Shown here one piece after another: positions 1 through 9,205 of a stretch of 64,000 nt of DNA. The position numbers and the translations under genes are program-made. The notes beneath the pieces were generated by a model. The model ran no database searches. It was not told the DNA's origin and saw only the letters and a list, made by a program, of their open reading frames with translations. The stretch comes from Ectobius pallidus (Eukaryota; Arthropoda; Insecta; Blattodea; Ectobiidae). The first letter of the stretch is position 1. Each line of letters starts with the position of its first letter. The stretch lies in contig CAXKWD010000005.1 in the NCBI GenBank assembly GCA_964059195.1, positions 44,779,825 to 44,843,824 of the forward strand, written 5' to 3'.

Positions 1-985
1 TCGTTAAGTTACAGCTATAGAATTGAGTGATACACATCAAAACCACAATCTCTACAATAGTATACCATTAACATTTCCTTTCACAATAAAGCATCCTGAA
101 CATAATATTATAGATATAGAGCAATGCTTTAGAAAGCAGATCGATCCAGAAGAGTTAGGTAATATTGTTACAGTCATGAAACAAAATATCTAGACTTCAT
201 ATTCCTAGGCATCATTCCGAAGTAAGCAACCAATTTAAGAACATTAACAAAAATATATCCTGACATAGGTGGTCTCGTGTAATAGGAAACGTTTCAGTTT
301 GAGTTTTTTAGGTCGCAAAGAAAGATGGCCAACATAATATTTACAGGCTTATTTTTTTCTATAGCTGTACCATAGATACTATAGATAGAGAAAATAACTT
401 GCTGTGTTCTACCCTAAAAGCTCATGTCTAGGGTAGTTGTATGTGTTAATAAACATTTTGAAGTCCAAACATAGCCTACAGTTTTCAAAAACATGTCTGT
501 ATTTCTGAGCACAGCGGAGTAGTCTGATAGTCAATGCTGAGGAGCAGAATGTATAAAGTGAATTCATGTTCCAGAACCAAATTATGATAAAAATGGAGTA
601 GGCCTATAACATATAAGAAATCCTATTTTTTCTTCAACACATTATAAAAGTGATATAACTGTTAATCCTTTTGATATTTTGTTTGGGTCTTGATTACAAT
701 ATTCTGTTTCATTATTTTTAAAACATTCAGCTGTGTATATACTCCCTTTAGCTGCTAGGCCATATCGGGAGTTCGGGATATGTGTCTATACAGTAGAGTA
801 CGCCATGGAACTATTGGTTGTCTAAATTGTTTCCATGGTTGGTGTATTTTTATGGAGTAAATTTCAACTGATATTAAATTAAATGGGTATATGATACAAG
901 ATGAAAGGATGGGAATGTCTCATGGTATGTAAATATCCGATTCAGAATTTGCCTTTACGACTGGAGAAACTATGACAAAATCCTA
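1..985. other. AT-rich intergenic DNA, no feature
   Basis: No long open frame, no recognisable transposon protein and no tandem repeat seen by eye. Short A/T runs only. Confidence 0.5.
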
Positions 986-991
986 AGTCAA

Positions 992-1075
992 ATTTGCCAG
1001 CCAAGGGATTTGAACCTGGGACCTCCCGAATGCGAGTCCAAGATGTTACCATCTAGACCAGCGGCCACTAACTCC
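992..1075 (-). repeat. tRNA-derived SINE head or tRNA relic
   Basis: Read on the minus strand, a box-A-like string (TGGTCTAGATGGTAAC) is followed about 35 bases later by a box-B-like string (GGTTCAAATCC), the spacing of an internal RNA polymerase III promoter. The piece between (GGACTCGCATTCGGGAG) resembles the anticodon region common in animal tRNA-derived SINEs. A clean cloverleaf and a 3' CCA-ready acceptor stem are not evident, so a SINE head is more likely than a functional tRNA gene. Body and tail were not resolved. Confidence 0.55.
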
Positions 1076-2385
1076 TTGCACAATGAGTACAGCAGTAAGT
1101 GCAAGCTTACCCTTTGCACGCTAGAACCATTTACCGTGCACGCACCGCGTGGTATACTGCCTCTCTTGAGTTCAGTGGCGGCATTCTCATTAGCCTTTTG
1201 AGACGCGGAATTCACAAATCATATTGGAATATCAAACGATGATTGTTGTAGAAATGTTTTATTGCATTATTATTTCATCATCATTTACTTATGTTTTCTA
1301 CAAAGAACATTTGTGAAGTGCTGATGTTTGTAACAATGCAAATAATGTACAATATATTTCAAGAAATACACATAAATTAATTCTGTAGTTTCGAACATAG
1401 TTGAAAAGTTCCTGATTTTATTCAGTTCTTATAATAATTAAATTGTAATGCCACAAGTTCTGTGAAATGAAAACAAAATAGACTCATTCCTTTAAATAAC
1501 ATACTTCCACATTTACATTATTGAACATAAATATGAATACTAAAGTAATATTTGAAACAAAATTCAGGGAAACTATAATCCCCGTGTATTACAGCAGTAT
1601 TCAAGAAAAGCTTAAATAAAGCACTTCACACTACAAAATCACTCACTAGTGGAATCTAGTTTTGTTGATTTTTGTTGTCTCTTCTGACGCACTAGCTTTT
1701 CAACATCTGGAATCAATGGTTGAATTTGTGTTGTTACAGATATCACCAGTTGTAGGCCTATATCTTTAGAAACGCCGTTACTACCGAACATTACCATTTT
1801 TTCAGGGCTGAAATCCTGTATCAGACACACTCATGTATTACTTTTAGAGTAATGCAGATCGTAATGCATTTTTAGGTTAAAGTTTTAAGCTGGAATGGAA
1901 ACACGCCATTTATAACCGGGCATATAAATAGCAAAAGTTACATGTGATTGCTTTGCGTGTTATTAAGACAAAAGGGACCTAGGTTTGAAGGGTTCATCCG
2001 TAGTGTCATCATATTTAAGAGGGTGTTACAAGCCCTCATAGTACTACGTTGTTTTAAATGCCAAAATTTTCAAAGCAGAATAAAATGCGTTATTATTTGA
2101 CTAGTATAAGCCAAATAATTACTGCTACCCGTAATGCCGAAGTGATACGGAGAGATGAAAAATTTTACCCCTGATAATCCCCTGTTGTTATTAAAGAAAT
2201 CCCACGCGGAGTATACTAAGGGGTATGCAATTAAGGTTCTCCTAATCCTTGTTAAGTTTAAATTATGTCCAGAGTTCATTTCACAGGCTTTTGGACGGAT
2301 GACCAAACTTATCCCCTGTTGCGGTATAAATAGAGTAAAGAGACTACTTCCCTCATCCTGTTACTAAACTCGCTCTTCATCTTGC
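1076..2385. other. Intergenic, no supported gene
   Basis: Only short frames occur (for example around 1640-1830 minus and 2155-2367 plus). None has a recognisable domain. A TATA-like string (GGTATAAATAGA) near 2330 has no attached gene and is not called a promoter. Confidence 0.4.
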
Positions 2386-2389
2386 TCAA

Positions 2390-2432
2390 AAGAGCTTATA
2401 ACATTGCTTACAAGCAATGTATTTATAAGTGT
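2390..2432. repeat. Perfect-core palindrome (hairpin)
   Basis: ACATTGCTT-AC-AAGCAATGT forms a 9-bp perfect stem. It is flanked by CTTATA on the left and TATAAG on the right, which extends the pairing after a small mismatch. No associated gene was seen. Confidence 0.6.
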
Positions 2433-2461
2433 AAGTATTTATTTCATACATCGTAGCTGAC

Positions 2462-2705
2462 ATATGTGGTCTAGTAGTTAGCATGGATCCGCAGGCCCGG
2501 TTTGTATCTCGGCAACTCCACGGATTATTCTGGGGTATGGAGATTTGGAACTGTGTGCCGCTTATTCTAATAAGGACATCTAAGGGCTAACCTCATGCCC
2601 CTTCCAATCATGACATCTGCCAGAGTCTAAGGACGTGTGGCAGATGACTCAGAAATTCAGACGGTACGCCTTGCTCGTCAAGGAAAGTAGGCGTAATCTA
2701 ATTTG
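2462..2705 (+). repeat. tRNA-derived SINE (degenerate)
   Basis: Starts with a good box A (TGGTCTAGTAGTTAGCA), followed by a weak box B (GGTTTGTATCTC) and about 190 bp of unrelated higher-GC body. This is the layout of a tRNA-derived SINE. No target duplication was identified and the 3' tail is unclear. Confidence 0.5.
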
Positions 2706-3899
2706 AAATCACTAACTATCCTTGTTATCGCCAAGAAAATTTATCATCATGCATTTAGTAGATCAGTTGCATTGAGTTGTCTGCAGAAGTGTCAGTTTAT
2801 TTCAGCCAAGCACATTTAGGGTGTTACTTATCACGAAACAAAATCCTTGGATCTTATTCAAATTCCATCTGAGAAGACTTTGAATGAATTATGACATTAT
2901 CGTATTGAAGTGAAATTTAATTATTTATTTATAATTTTTAAATTCATATTATACCGGGAAACCATGTGTGGAGATAAAGCATAACAAGTGATAGATTCGT
3001 AAGCTATTCGACTTACTTTTTTTGTTTTACTTAAATATCTCATCACTCATCACACATTTCATGGCAGTTAAATAAAATGAATATCATCCTAATAGAGGTT
3101 TGCATATTTTAAAATTCCAATAATTTCGTAAGGATATTCGTCTAGAATAACTATGAAAACTGCCAACGAATTAAATACATATGTAAATTGGGAACACGGA
3201 CCTTTCTTTACCTACGATACTTTGTTTACCATAAGATAAAAACTTAAATTTAATAATGGGATCTTGAAAAAAAACATACGAGTCATTCAAATGTGAATTT
3301 TGCGTTTAGGGTTCAAAATCGCCTGTGATATTATATACCAGAAATTGCGTCACACCACCATCTCACGGGATTGGCGTAAGCTAGCTGCAGCACGTCACAG
3401 CGATGCAGGGAAGAGGAGATCCTCCCTTCAGTCATGCGAAAATATATTGTCAGAGTGAGAATATTTTTTTATTTGTTACCAACTAATTTTCGAAGATTTC
3501 ATTATGAAACTTTTACAGAATGTATAATATACCCTATTACTTTTTCTTTAAAACTATCAAACTAATTATGCGGTCCGTTTTTTATTATTGTTATTATAAA
3601 TATATTTTTTTTACTTTTCTAATTGAATATATTTTTTCATGTTATCATTTTACTGAAGAATTGAGAAATAATACTTTCCTAGCATTCATATCTTTGAAAT
3701 GGTAATTTGAACTATGGTGAAGTTAGAAAAAAATAACAAAGGAGTTATTGAAAATAGGAAATTACTTCGAACGCCATATCATCAAAACTTTTATTTTAGT
3801 GCTCTAAAAATGTAATATAATACTTAGAATCTATTAGCATGAAAATGAAAAAAATTGTGAATATGATAGTTATTGACCTATTGTTTTGCATGGAATGAC
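2706..3899. other. AT-rich intergenic DNA
   Basis: No domain-bearing frame. A small frame at 3520-3705 is made of A/T-driven F, Y and I codons and is not supported as a gene. Confidence 0.4.
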
Positions 3900-4560
3900 C
3901 TCTTTACGATTTCGGCTCTGCTGGGTCATTCTCTGGGGTCTTCAGGTTTAGTTTCAGTAGTCCACCTTTCCATGCATTGGAAAAGATGTGAAGTCTTAAG
4001 TAGACATAAAGGAGATAGTCCTTTAGAAGCTGCCCACTCTGCTTGATCAGCTCAGGGTTAATTCCGTCTAGACTTGAAGATTTCTTCGTATTTGCCTGGT
4101 AAAGTGCTATTTGTAGGTCTTCCTGATCGAAACTAGGAGCTTGGTTATTTCCTATGTAAAGCTGTTTTGACTTGTATCGACATCTAGTCTGCTCTGTTAG
4201 CGTCCATCTGATCATCTAGGGCTATTAATGTCATTAATGTGCCAGCTACTTCCTCCCATGCCTCTGTGTGTGTTTTTTTGGGTTTCTTAAGACTGGTTAT
4301 AGTTCTGTTTTAGTTTTCCCGCTTGAATTTGTATGCAACCCCACAGTTGTTACTTTGACTTTGTTCACTCACGTAATGCCGTCAACTTTCTCTATTTGCA
4401 GTGTGGGTTGCATCACTGTAATTCTCAAGCGCTAGTCGGTACTGCGCTCCAAGTGGCTGTTTTTCAGGTTCAATAGCGCGATTTCTATGTACATTTTTTC
4501 GTAGCCTAGTGAGTTCATCATTCCACCTGCTATCGCTTTGCAACTGTTTTCATCACCTTA
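3900..4560 (-). pseudogene. R1-like non-LTR retrotransposon relic (start of RT region)
   Basis: The minus-strand frame at 3904-4215 contains SSSLDGINPELIKQ, which matches the 'gk.pG.DgI..E.ik' element at the start of LINE reverse transcriptases. It is preceded by a linker ending near LIALDDQMDA. Upstream, in broken frames (about 4216-4560), WNDELTRLRKNVHRNR and CGVAYKFKRE are visible. These are typical of the endonuclease-RT linker of R1/LOA-type LINEs ('PWWN.EL..lr..v' and 'pyG.aykiare'). Stops and frame changes show that the element is dead. The catalytic YxDD box is not present; the fragment ends before it. Clade assignment is from memory of motif patterns, not a search. Confidence 0.6.
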
Positions 4561-6224
4561 CTGGGCACAGACGATACACTGTGGTTAGTGTGTTTGTGGA
4601 AAACCCGCCTTCCTATGCTCTTTTTTGGCGCAGTGACTGCATGCGTCATTAGAAGCCTCAAATCCGTTTTTTATAAGACTTAACAGTTAGCTACTATAAT
4701 CCTAAAAAAACAGCCATCATAGACTTTAATGTTACGTCCGCCAATATAATTATATATTTTTAACTATTTGAAATTTTCCCATAGGTTTCAGGCTAAATGC
4801 TAAAAGTGTGCCAAATTTCAAGTTTCTTGCTCTTCCAGAAGTGGATAAACAATTCTATCAGTGAGTGAGTAAGCCATTATGACAACCATTAAAGAACTTT
4901 TCTTATCCTTGTTTTTATCCACCTTTGCAAATGTTTTATAATTTCGTATAATTTTTACAACAGTAGAGCTAGACTGAACTGATATTTCACTCTTCACCTC
5001 TTTGTACATGATGTATTATATTGTTTGTTCGACTATTGTACCTTTTTGTTTAATTTTTGTAATAAGCGGCACTATGCTCAATATAAGAAAACGAGTTCTT
5101 TCAAGACCAGTGTCCTAATAATATGCTATAATTAATCTATTGGCCTAATGGAGAAAATTATAAAAAGAAACAAGATAATAGATATTGCATGTTTATTAAA
5201 GATAGGCTACCTTTTACTACTATCTACTCAGGGTATAAGGTGGATATCAACAAATTCAATACAAATCTCTTTGGTATAATGGTAAATGAAATCTTAGCAA
5301 ATACAAGTTCTTAATGGAGTAGTACAAGATTTGAATATAAACAACCCTAAAGAGAGTGTTGAAATTAAAGTATCGCTTTATTCGCAAAGGAAAGCGTTTT
5401 TATTGGCGTGATGCAATCTTGGTGTTCCTTCATTTTGCATAATCTTTATCAGGTTACGTTGGATACTCAAGCTCTACAGTAGGATTGCTCATGTTGTTCT
5501 GGAGCTCAAAACTTTCGAACTCTCCCTTCAATCCCTCCCTTAAAATCAGCAAGCTTACGGTTTCAATCCTGCTCAAAATGTCTGCTAGCTTTGTTTGCAA
5601 TTTGTGACTAAATAATGCTTTACAGTTAGGGTAAATATTGCTAAAGGGGTAGTTATTGGATGAGGTCAACGGGGAATTAATTAATGAGTGGGTACGACCA
5701 CTATTGTTGTCTATTACAATTTCACACTAATTGCGAAGTTAAATTTTACTCTACAAATCTGCCTTCAATAGAATTTGAGATAAAGCTTCTACCAGCAAAC
5801 ATTGCGGCAGATTTCCAATCTAGAACTTGTGGTTTGGGGGTGATTATGGCATTTTTCATATTGATGTTCTGCTCCGAATGTCATATTTGTTGCACGCTGG
5901 TTAAAAATTGAATTTAATAATAAAGTGAGAGAGCTTATGATAAAAGCTATTACATTTTAATCACTGCGATTGCTTACAAATAGTCAACGTGTTTCTTTTC
6001 AATTTTATTCTCTTCGTAAGTATCCTTATACTAACAGTTTATGTTTAATTTTAATACAGTTCCGCATTTTTCCAAAGCCTATATTGCATCAGTTTCGTAT
6101 TGTGGTTATTACAGAATATTTATAACATTAACATTGACATAGACATAGGGTATTCCTGATTATAATTCTTACCCTGCTCAGGAAAGTGTGGACAACTTAA
6201 CCTTAATATTACATAAGAGTAAGT
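4561..6224. other. Intergenic, no supported gene
   Basis: Small frames at 4818-5009, 5454-5669 and 5684-5911 show no recognisable family and no partner signals. No clear transposon termini were seen. Confidence 0.4.
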
Positions 6225-6824
6225 GAGTATTCACACCGAAGGAGCATAGCACGCGAGTCGCACTACCTGTATGCAGGCTGCACATCGAGTAGCGTAGTGC
6301 ACAGATTCGCATTCATACCGAAGTGGCATATGCGGCCTGCAGTTTACGTCTATGTTTTCACTTGACCAATTGGAAAAACATGGAAAGTAATATAATTTAT
6401 CTGTAGAGGATAAAGTTTCAGCAATTTCAATCCAGGCTTTGTTTTTGTTCTTTACGAATTGCTGTAGTCAACTCTTTCAATCCCATATCACATAGCCTAT
6501 TCAATGAGACTTTTCCACAGTGTTTATAAATTCAATGTTAAATTGCTCACTTTCAGGCATTTTTCATGTCAGCGTTGCCATAACCTATAGCTAACCAAGT
6601 GAAGATGCGTTTCTAAACAATTAGAAAACAACCGAAAAGAATGCGTTATCCCTAGAGGCATATCATAAAATATGTCCAGATCAATCTGAAGAAATTAATA
6701 TCGCATTCTGCGACCTGCAGTATTGCCAGACGTAAATTTATTTATTCGGTATTTAAAAAGAATAACAAGCAGCGTGATTCCATATAGCAGTCGCAAGTAG
6801 CATGCTACGTCAGTATGAATGCTC
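6225..6824. mobile_element. Non-autonomous TIR element (MITE-like)
   Basis: The left side carries GAGTATTCACACCGAAGG at 6225, and again inside as GCATTCATACCGAAGTGGCA near 6309. The right end, reverse-complemented, reads GAGCATTCATACTGACGTAG. The inner parts also match inverted: GGCCTGCAGTTTACGTC on the left against GACCTGCAGTATTGCC and AGACGTAAA on the right. There is no transposase frame between. The terminal style resembles PIF/Harbinger-type elements of insects. No target duplication could be fixed, and the two left termini suggest nesting. Confidence 0.45.
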
Positions 6825-7360
6825 CCTAACAGTACAATAACAGGTGTGAGATTTGCTCATGGCATCGATGAAATGTAACGATGATTATCTGCAATACAAC
6901 TGATGTCGTCGTTGTTATAGGAATTGATACCGATTAGATAACAAGCTAATGTGCTGTGTAAGTCACAATTTATTTAAGTAGAACTAGAACCATTATGAAA
7001 ATTTGACCCATAACTGATGTATTATGCGCAATACAATGGCGTATTAGATTAGTGTTGTAATAATATAATATTGGAAACGTAAATATGTGTCAATTTCCAC
7101 CTGATTTCTAATAATCTACAACGGTTTTACGATATTGTAGATATAAATTTACAACCCATATGGAATAGACCTACTTGAATTTTTTATGAATGCTATGAAC
7201 TCTCCAACTTATATTGTTCCGAAAGAAACAGTTTGGGATAACGAGTCAACTCTATTTGCAGATTTAAAAAAATGATGAACCAATAAAAAAGTTAATATTT
7301 CCAGATAGCATAAAAATTTGTTTAAAAATCATAACCGTTGTACCGTTGAACTAGATCAAT
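6825..7360. other. AT-rich intergenic DNA
   Basis: Nothing recognisable beyond A/T-rich sequence. Confidence 0.4.
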
Positions 7361-7549
7361 AAAATAATAATATAAAACCTTAATCTCAATCTTAATTATT
7401 AATTTATTCTAGGCCTTTAGGCTCAATATAATCATCTTCAGGGTATTCTACAAAATAAGATACCTGAAGATGGTAGTGTGAAACAGAAAGGCCTAGGCTA
7501 AATAAAAAAAACTGAGATTAAGGTTTTATACTCGTATAATTATTTTATA
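7361..7549. repeat. Foldback (imperfect inverted repeat)
   Basis: The left arm (about 7361-7456) and right arm (about 7469-7549) are reverse complements with scattered changes. Shared blocks are TATAAAACCTTAATCTCA, AGGCCTTT and ACCTGAAGATG in both arms. The short spacer has no coding content. It lies about 90 bp upstream of the BEL element and is outside its target duplication. Confidence 0.6.
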
Positions 7550-7639
7550 AAAATGAGTGTTTTGCGCTGCATATTCAAACCGTAATTAGCAGAGCGATAG
7601 TGTGATATAAACCTAATTCCACTATCTTGTCTGACATGG

Positions 7640-8688
7640 TGTTCAGTTATGTTGTGATCTTTTTAGCTGTTAATATTTTTATTGCTAAATGTTTAATTTT
7701 ATTATGATGGATGGTTGGTTTGATTTCTTTCTGCTTTTCGCCCGTTTTCAGGGGGCCTTGCATTCTCTTCATTATTTTTAAGGACAGTTGAATTTCTCTA
7801 CAATATGTTTTTTATATTGTTAGCTTTCTTCTTTTCTTCTTGTTTCAAACATTCCTTCTTCGTCTTCGCCATTTTTAAATCCTCTTAAAGGATCATTGTC
7901 CATATCTGGACTTAACTAGTAGTGGTTTTTTAACGTCATAATTCCTTATTCTTCGCTTCCTGCAAGTTAAGGCTTCTTTATAATTGATATTAATTGCACA
8001 GAAGCAATTTTTCACATTTATTCGTCTCAGAAAAGGCTGGATTCGTTTAGTGCTTCCACCAGGCATTTCTACATGAATTGACTATCTTGATTATGACCTG
8101 ATTTGGACTTCAGGACTATTTTTGAGGTAATATTAGCTACGAAAGGAATCTTATTACCTAGTGAGTGCATTAAAGCTCTAAAATTATTTCATACAGCTAA
8201 TAATATTAAATTGATTTTATTGCAACGTAGCTGTATCTACTTTAACACGCAATATAAATTCAGTAACATTATTATTGCGTATTATTTGGTGAATTAAAAT
8301 ATCACAAGATTGACTGTGAACCTTAATACGGCATATAATTGGTACATGTGTGTATTTCATTGTTATTCACATAATTTTATTTGGAATATTGACTCCAAAG
8401 GTCCTCCGGAATTGTTATTAAATATATTTTTAAATCAGCAAACTCTTTCATTTACTGGCGGAATCAATCATCCCTGCTTATAAGAAGACTTCAAGACGTC
8501 GATGAAATTTCCAACGAGTGTTTGTGATTCAAGAAGATCAAAGTGTCAGTGTTATCTCACCTATGGTTTATTTAGCTTATAACCTTGTTATCGTTCATTC
8601 TAAGCGAAATGTATAGTGTGTGTACAATCTTTATCACCCTTAATTAATTTAATTGTTTTTACAGTCCACTGTCTACGCACGTTATACA
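7640..8688 (+). repeat. 5' LTR of BEL/Pao element
   Basis: 1049 bp, starting TGTTCAGTTATG and ending GTTATACA. It aligns without gaps to 12057-13105 at an offset of 4417. The only mismatch I found is T at 8617 against C at 13034. As the 5' LTR it should carry the promoter and transcript start, but I cannot place them by eye. A 64-codon frame (8103-8297) recurs identically in the other LTR and is treated as chance. Confidence 0.95.
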
Positions 8689-9205
8689 TTTTTTGGTACC
8701 TCCGAGGCCGGATGGAACCACAATATTGTAACACGCATTGTAAACCTACACTCGTTCTATTCCGCCCGTAGTAAACTTTATTGAGATAATTCAAGCTGTT
8801 GGTGTTCCGCAATTCATGCTGTTTGAACACAAATATCATTCAAGCAAATAATTGACTTATTTGAAGCACAATTGACATTCCTGACTTCAGTCAGTTTGAA
8901 GTTTCTTATTGAAAAGGTAATTTTAATCTCATATTAAGTGCTTCTGCCTCCGTGTTTTAATCTGCACGTGTGAGGCCTAATATTCAGACAACAGCTCTTC
9001 AAACTAATTTATTAAAAGGGTTTGTTATTATTCACATAATTGCACTCACCTTTGTGAATCCATGTACACACACATTATTGTCACATTTTGTCTAACCGCG
9101 GGCAACTAACTTTAGTGCTCAATAAGCTCTCAGTGCGGTCAATTTAAGTCATAAACAGTGAATCACGTTAAGTCGAATACTATTTGAACAATCAATTGTC
9201 AAATC
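8689..9205 (+). other. BEL/Pao untranslated leader
   Basis: 517 bp between the LTR and the start codon of the gag-protease frame. It should contain the primer binding site and packaging signals. A minus-strand 79-codon frame (8600-8839) crosses the LTR border and is not supported as a gene. Confidence 0.6.
8694..8711 (+). promoter_or_regulatory. Candidate primer binding site
   Basis: The first TGG after the 5' LTR begins TGGTACCTCCGAGG, six bases beyond the LTR end. A primer binding site is expected near this position and should start TGG (complement of tRNA CCA). I could not match the rest to a tRNA 3' end from memory, so the primer is unassigned. Confidence 0.35.

Noticed and set aside
1010..1201. 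Plus-strand 63-codon frame over the SINE head
   Set aside because: Sequence is explained by a tRNA-derived repeat on the minus strand.
8103..8297. 64-codon frame repeated at 12520-12714
   Set aside because: It is identical because both lie in the LTRs; no domain, and LTR position makes a protein unlikely.
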